Shown: positions 55,984 to 64,000 of the stretch, in pieces | Layout of the letters: each line of letters opens with the position of its first letter | Numbering within the stretch: the stretch's first letter is position 1 | Source: Paraburkholderia sp. ZP32-5 | Lineage (GTDB): Bacteria; Pseudomonadota; Gammaproteobacteria; Burkholderiales; Burkholderiaceae | Assembly: GCF_021390495.1 (NCBI RefSeq) | Contig: NZ_JAJEJP010000003.1 | Span: 1,426,001-1,490,000, forward strand | Direction of reading: 5' to 3' | Length of the DNA: 64,000 nucleotides | The notes under the pieces: generated by a model | The model's database searches: none | Seen by the model: the letters and a program-made list of their open reading frames with translations, nothing else | Told to the model about the DNA's origin: nothing | Position numbers and translations under genes: made by a program

Positions 55984-56901
55984 ATGGAACTGCGCCATCT
56001 GCGTTATTTCGTTGCGGTTGCCGAGGAATCCAATGTCACCCGGGCCGCCAAACGTCTGCACATTGCGCAGCCGCCTCTCAGCAGGCAGATCCAGCAACTT
56101 GAAGATTCGCTCGGCGTACAGCTATTCGAGCGCAATTCGCGACCTTTGAAGCTGACCGAAGCCGGCCGCTTCTTCTATTCGCACGCGATTCAACTGCTCG
56201 CGCAAACCTCCGAAGTCGAAGCAATGACGCGGCGCGTCGGCAAGATCGAGCGCAGCCTGTCGATCGGTTTCGTCGGCTCGACGCTGTACGGCATGCTGCC
56301 GAAAATCATCCGGCGTTTTCGCACCGAAAACAGCGCGGTCGAATTGAGCCTGCACGAAATGTCGACGATGGATCAAATCCAGGCGCTGAAGGAAGGACGC
56401 ATCGATGTCGGCTTCGGCCGGATTCGTCATGAAGACCCGAGCATCCGGCGCGTCGTGCTGCGCGAGGAGCGCATGATCGTCGCGCTGCCGACCGGCCATC
56501 CATTGATCGACGCAAAGCCCGTGTTGTCGCTGCGCGATCTGATCAGCGAAACGATGATCATCTTTCCGAAGGCGCCGCGGCCGAGTTACGCGGACCAGGT
56601 GCTCGCCGCGTTTCACGATCGCGGGCTCAAGCCGCGCCGGCTCTTCGAAACACGCGAGTTGCAGATCGCCCTCGGCCTGGTCGGCGCGGGCGAAGGCATC
56701 GCGATCGTGCCGGCGAGCGTGTATGGATTGCAGCGCGGCGATGTCGCTTACAAAGATCTCGACGACGAGAATCTGGTGTCGCCGATCATCATGAGCATGC
56801 GCATGCTCGACGAGTCCGCCGATATCAAGCGCATGCTCGAACTGATCTACGCGCTCTATGACGAGCAGCAGATGACCTATTTGCCGCCGTCGCAGCAGTA
56901 G
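55984..56901 (+). CDS. benM: LysR-type activator of benzoate genes
   Basis: The 305-residue LysR protein has an N-terminal winged helix (MELRHLRYFVAVAEESNVTR, AAKRLHIAQPPLSRQIQQLE, residues 1-60) and a periplasmic-binding-like effector domain (~90-300) with SLSIGFVGSTLYGMLPKIIR and LGLVGAGEGIAIVPAS. It is closest to the BenM/CatM/CatR group, which activate benABCD and catechol genes in response to benzoate and cis,cis-muconate. It diverges from benA and has the matching operator at its start codon. No Shine-Dalgarno is visible, since the operator occupies that space. Confidence 0.87.
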   Translation: MELRHLRYFVAVAEESNVTRAAKRLHIAQPPLSRQIQQLEDSLGVQLFERNSRPLKLTEAGRFFYSHAIQLLAQTSEVEAMTRRVGKIERSLSIGFVGSTLYGMLPKIIRRFRTENSAVELSLHEMSTMDQIQALKEGRIDVGFGRIRHEDPSIRRVVLREERMIVALPTGHPLIDAKPVLSLRDLISETMIIFPKAPRPSYADQVLAAFHDRGLKPRRLFETRELQIALGLVGAGEGIAIVPASVYGLQRGDVAYKDLDDENLVSPIIMSMRMLDESADIKRMLELIYALYDEQQMTYLPPSQQ

Positions 56902-57250
56902 TGCTTTTTCGCGTCCTTCCTGGCGTTCTTCGCGGCACCGCTCGCGGCGCGGGCGGCCTTTCGCTCGCCGGACCATCAGCCGATCATCGCATTCCCGTAA
57001 CCAAGTTGTATGGACAAGATATTCGACGCGGTATAGACCGCTCGTTCGAAAGAAATTCTCCTGCCTCCTCCGCACCTCAAAATCCTGCCAAAACTCCTAT
57101 AAATAAAGGATTTAGTTCGCTCGCCCGCTTCCATCGGTAGCCCGTCTAGGCACTAACCCCGATTGTCCGTCTCTCGCCGCCGAGGATAAATTGTCTATAC
57201 AACATCGGACCACCAAGATCCGCTGTCAGGACATCCATCCCGGAGACTTC
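56902..57250. other. Intergenic region between benM and the amino-acid ABC operon
   Basis: These 349 bp hold no supported gene. A TATAAA hexamer (57098-57103) in an AT-rich stretch may be a promoter for the downstream operon. Two copies of TTGT-N4-ACAA are seen at 57006-57017 and 57191-57202. No terminator hairpin for benM was found. Confidence 0.45.
57191..57202. promoter_or_regulatory. Inverted repeat TTGT-CTAT-ACAA before the ABC binding-protein gene
   Basis: The site lies 49-60 bp upstream of the binding-protein start, and a second TTGT-N4-ACAA copy is at 57006-57017. GntR/FadR-type regulators often bind TTGTnnnnACAA-like palindromes. No regulator is encoded next to this operon, so a trans-acting protein would be needed. 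Confidence 0.35.
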
Positions 57251-58024
57251 ATGAAGAAACTTGCCTTGTCCGTCGCCATCGCGCTTGCCGCCAGTGGTGC
57301 TTTCGCCAAAGAGTGGTCCACGGTCCGCTTCGGCGTGGATGCGAGCTATGCGCCGTTCGAATCGAAGGCGCCCGATGGCAAGCTCGTCGGCTTCGACATC
57401 GATCTCGGCAACGAAATCTGCCGACGTCTGAATGCGAAGTGCGTGTGGGTCGAGCAGAACTTCGACAGCATGATCCCCGGGCTGAAGGCCAAGAAATTCG
57501 ACGGCGCGCTGTCGTCGATGTCGATGACACCGCAACGTGCGGCACAGATCGCGTTCTCGTCGAAGCTGTTCAATACGCCGACACGTCTCGTCGCCAGGCA
57601 AGGCGCTAATCTGCTGCCGACCGCCGAGTCGCTGAAGGGCAAGACGATCGGTGTCGAGCAGGGCACGATCCAGGAAACCTATGCCAAGACCTACTGGGAA
57701 CCGAACGGCACCAAGATCGTGCCGTACCAGGACCAGGATCAGGTCTACGCGGACCTGATCTCGGGCCGTCTGGACGCCGCGCTGCAAGACGCGGTGCAGG
57801 CCGATATCGGCTTTCTGAAGACGCCGCGCGGCACGGGCTTCGCATTCGTCGGCAAGGACATCGTCGACGCGAATATTCTCGGCAACGGCGCGGGCATCGG
57901 CATGCGCAAGGAAGACGCGGATCTGAAGGCGAAGGTCGACAAGGCGATCGCCGACATGATCAAGGACGGCACGTATAAGAAGATCGAGCAGAAGTACTTC
58001 GACTTCGACGTGTACGGCGGCTAA
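57251..58024 (+). CDS. Polar amino-acid ABC importer periplasmic binding protein (HisJ/ArgT-like)
   Basis: The 257-residue precursor has a signal peptide (MKKLALSVAIALAASGAFA, cleavage ~19/20). The mature protein matches the lysine/arginine/ornithine group: VRFGVDASYAPFESKAPDGK, VGFDIDLGNEICRRL, SMSMTPQRAAQIAFS and GVEQGTIQETYAKTYW. It would bind a basic or related amino acid in the periplasm. GGAG is 6 nt before ATG 57251. It heads a four-gene importer operon. The exact ligand cannot be read; octopine or nopaline-type ligands are possible in this family. Confidence 0.87.
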   Translation: MKKLALSVAIALAASGAFAKEWSTVRFGVDASYAPFESKAPDGKLVGFDIDLGNEICRRLNAKCVWVEQNFDSMIPGLKAKKFDGALSSMSMTPQRAAQIAFSSKLFNTPTRLVARQGANLLPTAESLKGKTIGVEQGTIQETYAKTYWEPNGTKIVPYQDQDQVYADLISGRLDAALQDAVQADIGFLKTPRGTGFAFVGKDIVDANILGNGAGIGMRKEDADLKAKVDKAIADMIKDGTYKKIEQKYFDFDVYGG

Positions 58025-58167
58025 GTACGGCAGCCAGGCGCTACGAGCGCCGTAGCGGGCCCGATCGGCACGTCCGCGCGCGAGGTGAACGTACCGTTTG
58101 CCCCGCGCCCGCGAATCCCGGCTATCTGCTCACGCGCACCCCTCGCGCGTTCATCAAGGACACTCCC

Positions 58168-58857
58168 ATGCTTTTTCAAGGCTTCGGTCCGCTGCTGCTC
58201 GCGGGGACGTGGGTCACCATCAAGCTCGCGATACTGTCGCTCGCGGCGGCCTTCGTGCTCGGTCTCGCCGGCGCCGCGGCAAAGCTGTCGACCAACCGCT
58301 TCGTGTCGCGTGTCGGCACGCTGTACACGACGCTGATTCGCGCGGTGCCCGACCTAGTGCTAATGCTGCTGCTGTTCTACAGCATCCAGATCTGGCTCAA
58401 CGATCTGACCGACGCCGTCGGCATCGAGCAGATCGATATCGATCCGTTCGTGGCCGGCATCATCACGCTGGGCTTCATCTACGGCGCGTATTTCACCGAG
58501 ACGTTCCGCGGCGCGTTTCTATCCGTGCCGCGCGGCCAGATCGAAGCGGGCTTCGCGTATGGGATGAGCGCGCGGCGCGTATTCACGCGCATCCTGTTTC
58601 CGCAGATGATGCGCTTCGCGCTGCCCGGTATCGGCAACAACTGGCAGGTGATGGTCAAGGCCACCGCGCTGGTGTCGATCATCGGTCTCGCGGATGTCGT
58701 GAAGGCTTCGCAGGACGCGGGCAAGAGCACGCAATCGTTTTTCTTCTTTACGCTGGTCACCGCCGCGATTTATCTGGCCATTACCACCGTGTCGAGTATT
58801 GCGTTGAAGCGCCTCGAAAAGCGTTATTCGATTGGCGTGCGGAGGGCCGCGCTGTGA
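58168..58857 (+). CDS. Polar amino-acid ABC importer permease (HisQ-like)
   Basis: The 229-residue inner-membrane protein has about five helices and the HisQ/ArtQ-type features TLIRAVPDLVLMLLLFYSIQ and the EAA loop GQIEAGFAYGMSARRVFTRI. It pairs with the permease encoded next, whose GTG overlaps its stop. It lies 143 nt after the binding-protein gene. Confidence 0.88.
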   Translation: MLFQGFGPLLLAGTWVTIKLAILSLAAAFVLGLAGAAAKLSTNRFVSRVGTLYTTLIRAVPDLVLMLLLFYSIQIWLNDLTDAVGIEQIDIDPFVAGIITLGFIYGAYFTETFRGAFLSVPRGQIEAGFAYGMSARRVFTRILFPQMMRFALPGIGNNWQVMVKATALVSIIGLADVVKASQDAGKSTQSFFFFTLVTAAIYLAITTVSSIALKRLEKRYSIGVRRAAL

Positions 58858-59567
58858 TCGAACTGATTCGTCAATACTGGCCGAACTATCTGTATACCGA
58901 TGGTTTCAACTACAACGGTCTCGTCATCACGTTGTGGCTGCTGGTCGTTTCCGTCGGGCTCGGTTTCGCGCTGGCGGTGCCGCTGGCGATCGCCCGTGCG
59001 TCGCGCAACCGCTATATTGCAGGGCCCGTCTGGTTCTATACCTACGTATTTCGCGGCACGCCGCTCTACGTTCAGTTGCTGCTGTTCTATACCGGCCTCT
59101 ACAGCCTGCATTTCATCCACGAGCACGAAATGCTGAACAGCTTCTTCCGCAACGCGATGTACTGCACGATCCTTGCATTCACGCTGAACGAATGCGCGTA
59201 CGCGACCGAGATCTTCGCGGGCGCGATCAAGGAAACGTCGCACGGCGAGATCGAAGCGGCGCTCGCGTATGGGATGTCGAAGTACAAGCTGTATACGCGC
59301 ATCATCCTGCCGTCGTCGCTGCGGCGAGCGCTGCCCTCGTACAGCAACGAAGTGATCCTGATGCTGCACGCCACCACGCTCGCGTTCACCGCAACCGTCC
59401 CCGACATTCTGAAGGTCGCGCGCGACGTCAACTCCGCGACGTACGCGACTTTCCAGGCCTACGGCATTGCGGCCATTCTGTATGCGTTGATCGTGTTCGC
59501 GCTGATCTGGGGCTTTCGCAAGATGGAAGTACGTTTGCTGGCTTATCTGAGGCCGCAAGGGCATTGA
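58854..59567 (+). CDS. Polar amino-acid ABC importer permease (HisM-like)
   Basis: The 237-residue protein starts at GTG 58854 (GTGA overlap with the previous gene, GGAGGG upstream). It shows [20 protein letters not shown], the HisM-type N-terminal signature, and the EAA loop [20 protein letters not shown]. With the HisQ-like protein it forms the heterodimeric channel. Confidence 0.88.
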   Translation: MIELIRQYWPNYLYTDGFNYNGLVITLWLLVVSVGLGFALAVPLAIARASRNRYIAGPVWFYTYVFRGTPLYVQLLLFYTGLYSLHFIHEHEMLNSFFRNAMYCTILAFTLNECAYATEIFAGAIKETSHGEIEAALAYGMSKYKLYTRIILPSSLRRALPSYSNEVILMLHATTLAFTATVPDILKVARDVNSATYATFQAYGIAAILYALIVFALIWGFRKMEVRLLAYLRPQGH

Positions 59568-59604
59568 ACGCTGGCGCAGCCGCGCCATGAGGGAGCATAA
59601 GAGC

Positions 59605-60372
59605 ATGTACAAGCTGACGGTCGACGACCTGCACAAGAAGTTCGGCGAAAACGAAGTACTGAAAGGCGTCTCGCTGAAGGCAAAAGCGGGCGACGTGATT
59701 AGCCTGATCGGGTCGAGCGGCTCCGGGAAAAGCACGTTCCTCAGGTGCATCAATTTTCTGGAATCGCCGTGCTCCGGTCGCATTACGCTGAACGGCGAGG
59801 AAATCCAGACCAGTGCCGATCGTAACGGCTCGCTACGCGTGAGCAATCAGAAGCAACTGCAGACGATGCGCACGCGTCTTTCGATGGTGTTCCAGCATTT
59901 CAATCTGTGGGCGCATATGACGGTGCTCGAGAACGTCATCGAGGCGCCGATCAGCGTGCTGGGTTTGAGCCGCGCCGAAGCGCAGGCGCGGGCACGCAAG
60001 TATCTGACGAAGGTCGGTTTGCCGGAGAGCGCGGAACAGAAATATCCGGCGCATCTGTCGGGCGGTCAGCAGCAGCGCGTCGCGATTGCGCGCGCACTGG
60101 CGATGGAGCCGGAGGTGATGCTGTTCGACGAGCCGACCTCGGCGCTCGATCCCGAACTGGTCGGCGAAGTGCTGCGTGTGATGCAGGCACTCGCGGAAGA
60201 AGGCCGCACGATGATCGTCGTCACGCACGAAATGGGCTTTGCGCGCAACGTGTCGAATCATGTGGTGTTCCTGCACCAGGGGAGGATCGAAGAGCAAGGG
60301 CATCCGCACGAGGTGCTGACTCATCCGCGCAGCGAGCGCTTGCAGCAGTTTCTGTCGGGCAGTTTGAAGTAA
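59605..60372 (+). CDS. Polar amino-acid ABC importer ATPase (HisP-like)
   Basis: The 255-residue ATPase has Walker [10 protein letters not shown] (about residues 38-46), an insertion typical of HisP ([17 protein letters not shown]), the Q-loop [10 protein letters not shown], signature LSGGQQQR (~152), Walker [21 protein letters not shown] (~171-190) and switch His in [16 protein letters not shown] chose ATG 59605 (MYKLTVDDL) with GGGAG upstream over ATG 59587. It ends the importer operon, followed by the terminator at 60432-60465. Confidence 0.9.
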   Translation: MYKLTVDDLHKKFGENEVLKGVSLKAKAGDVISLIGSSGSGKSTFLRCINFLESPCSGRITLNGEEIQTSADRNGSLRVSNQKQLQTMRTRLSMVFQHFNLWAHMTVLENVIEAPISVLGLSRAEAQARARKYLTKVGLPESAEQKYPAHLSGGQQQRVAIARALAMEPEVMLFDEPTSALDPELVGEVLRVMQALAEEGRTMIVVTHEMGFARNVSNHVVFLHQGRIEEQGHPHEVLTHPRSERLQQFLSGSLK

Positions 60373-60431
60373 GCGGGATAGCGGAAGGCCGAGTGCGGCA
60401 TGCGCCAGGAGAAAACTAAGCGCGTATTGAA

Positions 60432-60465
60432 GGGAGCAGACGGTGCGGTCCTTTCATCTGCTCCC
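60432..60465. terminator. Convergent terminator between the ABC operon and the AhpD-like gene
   Basis: GGGAGCAGA (60432-60440) pairs with TCTGCTCCC (60457-60465), a perfect 9-bp stem with a 16-nt loop. It lies between two convergent stop codons (60372 and 60492), so it can serve both transcripts. Confidence 0.6.
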
Positions 60466-60491
60466 GGGCCCGGTCAGAAAAACACGCCTGT

Positions 60492-60941
60492 TCAACAGGC
60501 GGCTTCGGGTGTACTGCGGAAGCTGATAGCGAGGCGGTTGTAGGCGTTCATCAGGCCAATCGCAATGGTCAAATCAGCCAGTTCCTTTTCGCTGAATACG
60601 GCCTTTGCCGCCTGAAAGTCCTCGTCCGGCACGCTGGTGTGCGCGACTCGCGTCACCGACTCGGTCCAGGCCAGTGCGGCCTTTTCCCGATCGCTAAAGA
60701 GCGCACCGGCTTCGTGCCATACAGGGACCAGCACGATCTTGTCGATCTTCACACCCTTCTTGATCAGATCGCGCGTGTGCATATCGATGCAATACGCGCA
60801 TCCATTGATCTGACTGGCGCGCAGATAGACCAGATCGACGAGTACTTCGTCGAGGCCGGACTGCATGATATAGCCGTACACGCGGCCAAGCGCTTCGATT
60901 CCACCGGGCGAAGCCTTTTCGTAGTTCAATCGCTGCGTCAT
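60492..60941 (-). CDS. AhpD-like carboxymuconolactone decarboxylase family protein
   Basis: The 149-residue protein has the AhpD/CMD core with the redox CxxC-x3-H motif, GCAYCIDMH (Cys48, Cys51, His55), and helices typical of the family (LVYLRASQINGCAYC; DREKAALAWTESVTRV). Such proteins act as alkyl-hydroperoxide-type peroxidases or are uncharacterised. It follows the secreted cupin gene by 9 nt, so the two are cotranscribed. Substrate unknown. Confidence 0.85.
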   Translation of the reverse strand: MTQRLNYEKASPGGIEALGRVYGYIMQSGLDEVLVDLVYLRASQINGCAYCIDMHTRDLIKKGVKIDKIVLVPVWHEAGALFSDREKAALAWTESVTRVAHTSVPDEDFQAAKAVFSEKELADLTIAIGLMNAYNRLAISFRSTPEAAC

Positions 60942-60950
60942 TCGGGGCTC

Positions 60951-61370
60951 TTATTTGTCGAAGGTCGTCAGAGCCTTGTCATGCGTATTGACGACGAACA
61001 CCGCGAGCAATTTCGCCGGCTCGGTCTGGCTCGCATTGCGGCTCACTACATGGTGAGAGTCCGGTGCCTCATAGAAGGATTCGCCCGCGTTATAGGTACG
61101 TTCCGGCTGCCCTTCCACCTGGCTCACGATGCTGCCCGACACGACGTACGCATAGATGAACGCCGAATGAGCGTGATGGTGCGGCACCGAAGCGCCACCG
61201 GGCGAATACGAAACCTCGACGGCAATCAGTGACTTGCCGGGAACATTCGGAATGGCATGCGAGAAATTGGGCTTGACGCTGTCGCCCGCGTTGTCCGCGG
61301 CAACGGATACGCCGGCAAATGTCATTCCGATGGCTGCCAGCAACGGCAAAACAATGCGCTTGTTCTTCAT
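60951..61370 (-). CDS. Exported cupin-domain protein
   Basis: The 139-residue precursor has a signal peptide (residues 1-24, LLAAIGMTFAGVSVAA). A single cupin_2 domain follows, with metal-binding His residues in SVPHHHAHSAFIYAYVVSG and the second motif GESFYEAPDSHHVV. AGGAG lies 6 nt before ATG 61370. It is cotranscribed with the AhpD-like gene and divergent from a periplasmic metallo-hydrolase gene. A quorum-type or ligand-sensing role is sometimes proposed for such proteins, but none is shown here. Confidence 0.85.
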   Translation of the reverse strand: MKNKRIVLPLLAAIGMTFAGVSVAADNAGDSVKPNFSHAIPNVPGKSLIAVEVSYSPGGASVPHHHAHSAFIYAYVVSGSIVSQVEGQPERTYNAGESFYEAPDSHHVVSRNASQTEPAKLLAVFVVNTHDKALTTFDK

Positions 61371-61644
61371 ATGAGGCTCCTTAATGGGTACGCACAATTC
61401 TGCGCTCAACCAGGGGCATAAAAAAGCACCAAAAACGCAGATTCCGGGTGTACCAAGAGGTCGGCATCCGAGATCACGACGCATGCCGCACTCCGGTCCG
61501 GCGATCGAATATCCAGCCCGCTGGCAGCAAACGACTGCAACCTGGCAGTAATGCTCCCCACGTTCATTCATTGAAGCTGAACTCCGCGCCCCATAATTCT
61601 GCTAAGCGTAGTTGGCTCAGTTCATGTAACTCAAGGAGCAAAAA

Positions 61645-62667
61645 ATGAATGCACTCGTCGAACTCGGAACGAGTTTAAGAAGATCGACTTTATTGCCGGC
61701 ACTGTCGGTGGCCTTTCTTATTTCATCCAGTGCACTGCTTGCCCCAAGCACTGCTTTTGCGGATTCATCCATCCAGCCAGCGCAAAGCGGTGCCGTCGTT
61801 CAAGACGACTACTTTCATACCGGTGCCGGCTCCCGATATTTGCGTCGGGCCGACTCGGATCTGGTAGTGCAACCGTTGCGCGGAAATATCACCGTCATCA
61901 TGGGTTCCGGCGGCAACGTCACGGTGCTGTCGGGAGAAGAAGGAAAATTTCTGGTCGATGCCGGTATCAGCAAATCGCAGCAAAAGATGCAAACCGCGCT
62001 CAACCAGATCAGCCCAGCACCGTTGAAATACGTGGTCAATACGCATTGGCACTGGGACCATACCGACGGCAACGCGTGGATGCATGCAGCGGGTGCCACC
62101 ATTGTCGCCCAGAAGAATACGTTCAGGCATCTGACTGAAACCACACATGTAGACGCGTGGAACTGGACCTTCGATCCGGTGCCGGTCGGCGCCCGTCCTA
62201 CGCTGCTGATCGACCGTAGAAAGACGTTTCATTTCGCGGGAACCACGATCGAAGTGAAGAATTTCGGTGGCGGCCATACCGACGGCGATCTGTGGATCTA
62301 CTTCAAGGACGCGGATGTACTGGCGCTCGGCGATACCTTCTGGAATGGCATCTACCCGTATATCGACAACGAAGACGGCGGCAGTATCGACGGCGCGATC
62401 AAGTGGGCTAACCAGGCTGTTGCCAGTACCACGGATCACACCATCGTGATTCCCGGTCATGGCGCAGTCGGCAATCGCGCTCAACTGATCGAATTCCGCG
62501 ACATGCTGGTCACGGTGCGCAACAACGTGGCCGCACTCAAGCAACAAGGGAAATCGCTCGACGAGATCGTGGCTGCCAAACCCACCGCCGCATTCGACGC
62601 CAAATGGGGCAATTTCGTATTCAACGGCGACCAGTTCACCAGGATGGTCTACGCCGGTCTGAACTAA
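61645..62667 (+). CDS. Exported metallo-beta-lactamase-fold hydrolase
   Basis: The 340-residue precursor has a signal peptide (residues ~1-39, ending STAFA-DS). The MBL fold is shown by THWHWDHTDGN (His134, His136, Asp138, His139), GGGHTDGDLWIY (~His211), LALGDTFWNG (~Asp232) and IPGHGAVGN (~His272), a full set of zinc ligands. The THWHWDH form is shared with SoxH-like and quinoprotein-relay-associated members rather than true beta-lactamases. It is divergent from the cupin/AhpD pair. AAGGAG precedes the ATG. The substrate is unknown. Confidence 0.85.
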   Translation: MNALVELGTSLRRSTLLPALSVAFLISSSALLAPSTAFADSSIQPAQSGAVVQDDYFHTGAGSRYLRRADSDLVVQPLRGNITVIMGSGGNVTVLSGEEGKFLVDAGISKSQQKMQTALNQISPAPLKYVVNTHWHWDHTDGNAWMHAAGATIVAQKNTFRHLTETTHVDAWNWTFDPVPVGARPTLLIDRRKTFHFAGTTIEVKNFGGGHTDGDLWIYFKDADVLALGDTFWNGIYPYIDNEDGGSIDGAIKWANQAVASTTDHTIVIPGHGAVGNRAQLIEFRDMLVTVRNNVAALKQQGKSLDEIVAAKPTAAFDAKWGNFVFNGDQFTRMVYAGLN

Positions 62668-62719
62668 AAGCAACCGAATGGCGACGGACTGGAAAAGACC
62701 GTCGCGCAGGCTTTCGTGG

Positions 62720-62742
62720 CGCCGGTCATGTAGTGACCGGCG
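62720..62742. terminator. Convergent terminator between the MBL hydrolase and cynR
   Basis: CGCCGGTCA (62720-62728) pairs perfectly with TGACCGGCG (62734-62742) around a 5-nt loop and is followed by TTGCGTTT on the plus strand. It lies 53 nt past the hydrolase stop and 31 nt past the cynR stop. Confidence 0.65.
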
Positions 62743-62772
62743 TTGCGTTTACGGGCGAAAGCATTATTCCAC

Positions 62773-63669
62773 TCATAGCGCGTCTGCTTCGATTGCTGCT
62801 TCTTCCAGTGCAAGCGCAACAAACGCGCGTGTTGCGGCGCTTCGATAGGCGCCTTTGCGCAGCAGTATGGCCACGGTTCGACTCGGCAGCGCCGGCTCGA
62901 GATCAAGCAGATGAAGCCCTTTATTCTGGCGCGCGATTGCAGCAGGCAGCACGGTCGCGAGCGTACCGCGGCGAATCAATTCGATGACCGCGCCGATCGA
63001 ATTGGCCTCGATCGCAACGCGCGGTACGACGCCGTATTGGCGACAGTAAGCATCGACGAGTTCGCGTGTCGCAAACTCTCCGCTGAGCAACACCAATGCT
63101 TCGCTCTCGAACTCACGCAGCGTCACCGCCGCTCGTTTCCTTGCCAGCCGATGCGACTTGCCGACCATCATCGCCAGCGCCTCCACGAATAGGCCCTGCG
63201 ATTCGATATCGGGCATGCGTATGTTGTCGAAGCCAATGCCGACATCGACTGCATCGTCGTTCAACAATGTTTCCAGACGGTCCTGTGGCATCTCGATCAG
63301 ATTCAACGTGATGTTCGGATAACGCCGGTTGTACTTCTCCAGCAATGGGCCGATGAGGTACGCGGCAAATGTCGGCGTCACCCCGAGACGCAGTGCGCCG
63401 CGGGTCAATTCCTGTACATCGTGAATCGCGCGCTTTCCCGCGTCCAGATCCTGAAGTGCGCGCTGCGCGTAGTGCAAATACGCAGTCCCCGCATCGGTCA
63501 ACTGGATCGTCCTGCCGGAGCGGTCCAGCAACTGAACGCGCAGCGTGTCCTCGAGTTGCATGATCTGCTGCGACAGCGTGGGCTGCGATACATGGAGCGC
63601 TTCGGCCGCGCGCGTGAAGTTGCGGTGTTCCGCGACAGCGAGAAAGTAACGGATGTGACGGAGCAGCAT
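62773..63669 (-). CDS. cynR: LysR-type regulator of the cyanate operon
   Basis: The 298-residue LysR protein follows E. coli CynR closely: N-terminal LRHIRYFLAVAEHRNFTRAA and ALHVSQPTLSQQIMQLED, then GALRLGVTPTFAAYLIGPLL and the effector-domain segment LSGEFATRELVDAYCRQYG with EANSIGAVIELIRRGTLATV. CynR activates cynTS in response to cyanate. It diverges from the carbonic anhydrase gene. ATG 63669 has GGAG 6 nt upstream; an in-frame TTG at 63681 is rejected. Confidence 0.85.
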   Translation of the reverse strand: MLLRHIRYFLAVAEHRNFTRAAEALHVSQPTLSQQIMQLEDTLRVQLLDRSGRTIQLTDAGTAYLHYAQRALQDLDAGKRAIHDVQELTRGALRLGVTPTFAAYLIGPLLEKYNRRYPNITLNLIEMPQDRLETLLNDDAVDVGIGFDNIRMPDIESQGLFVEALAMMVGKSHRLARKRAAVTLREFESEALVLLSGEFATRELVDAYCRQYGVVPRVAIEANSIGAVIELIRRGTLATVLPAAIARQNKGLHLLDLEPALPSRTVAILLRKGAYRSAATRAFVALALEEAAIEADAL

Positions 63670-63790
63670 CGACGTCTCCAACTATTGGTGTTGCCTATAG
63701 ACAAAATAATAAACGGGTCTTGGACGGCGCGAATCGGTTCAAGCATTCTTCATCCAACGGTTCCCCGCCAAATAAACCAAGGAGCAAATC

Positions 63791-64000
63791 ATGCAGGACA
63801 TCATCGAAGGTTTCCTCAAGTTCCGCCGCGACGTGCTGCCGCAGCGCACCGACCTTTTCAAGGAGCTGGCGACCAGCCAGCATCCGAGCACATTGTTCAT
63901 TTCGTGCTCCGACAGCCGGCTCGTTCCCGAACTCGTCACGCAGCGCGAACCGGGCGACATGTTCGTCATTCGTAACGCCGGCAATATCGTGCCGCCGTAT
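63791..64000 (+). CDS. cynT: Beta-carbonic anhydrase of the cyanate operon, 3'-truncated by the window
   Basis: Seventy residues are visible before the window ends. They match CynT: an N-terminal [19 protein letters not shown] and the zinc/active-site segment [20 protein letters not shown] with Cys39, Asp41 and Arg43, followed by [10 protein letters not shown]. The enzyme supplies bicarbonate for cyanase, giving CO2 and ammonia. AAGGAG lies 7 nt before the ATG. Divergence from cynR supports the operon call; cynS would lie outside the window. Confidence 0.87.
   Translation, partial: MQDIIEGFLKFRRDVLPQRTDLFKELATSQHPSTLFISCSDSRLVPELVTQREPGDMFVIRNAGNIVPPY

Overview
The window comes from a GC-rich genome. 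Dense divergent gene pairs, many 4-nt ATGA gene overlaps, ben and cyn operons, and sulfonate gene sets like those of Cupriavidus and Burkholderia point to a betaproteobacterium of the Burkholderiaceae, most likely Paraburkholderia or Caballeronia. This assignment is inference from gene content. No rRNA, tRNA, CRISPR array, transposase or phage gene was seen.

Region 1 (1-12146) is a cell-surface signalling block on the minus strand. It holds a periplasmic STN/TonB-C protein, an ECF sigma factor, a FecR-type anti-sigma factor and the first ~3145 residues of a giant two-partner-secretion exoprotein, cut by the window edge. The layout matches the P. aeruginosa PUMA3 (VreA-VreI-VreR) system that controls the exoprotein PdtA. 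A ParE-like toxin with an unusual 168-aa partner and a SAM methyltransferase follow (12292-14264).

Region 2 (14868-43699) is an organosulfonate catabolic island centred on sulfoacetaldehyde. TauCAB imports taurine, a MocR-type TauR probably regulates, and TauX/TauY (taurine dehydrogenase) deaminate taurine. IseR/IseJ/IseU candidates would import and oxidise isethionate. SauR/SauS/SauT/SauU would import sulfoacetate and reduce it through sulfoacetyl-CoA. All three routes meet at Xsc (sulfoacetaldehyde to sulfite plus acetyl phosphate) and Pta (to acetyl-CoA). Two further modules sit inside the island. One is a CobS-like AAA+ ATPase with a CobT-like VWA protein, co-oriented behind tauY and best explained as a maturation pair. 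The other is DUF3311, an SSS symporter, a YtcJ-like amidohydrolase and a CobW GTPase, a possible feeder for an undescribed amide-type substrate. A beta-hydroxyacid dehydrogenase diverges from the latter.

Region 3 (43750-50280) has a small GNAT, a DUF2239 protein and a TetR-controlled tripartite ABC exporter (HlyD adaptor, ATPase, permease, NodT-type outer-membrane lipoprotein). Region 4 (50288-56901) is the benzoate operon benABCD with benE and the divergent LysR regulator benM. Region 5 (57251-60372) is a polar amino-acid ABC importer. Region 6 (60492-64000) has an AhpD-like protein, a secreted cupin, a periplasmic metallo-beta-lactamase-fold hydrolase, cynR, and the start of cynT cut by the window edge.

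The most interesting non-coding signals are a ~41-nt hairpin repeat just upstream of tauY and benA, nested in itself at tauY; tandem GTTTC motifs shared by the iseR, iseJ and xsc promoters; a long palindrome and 11-bp tandem repeats between sauS and sauR; and an ATAC-N7-GTAT operator touching the benM start codon.
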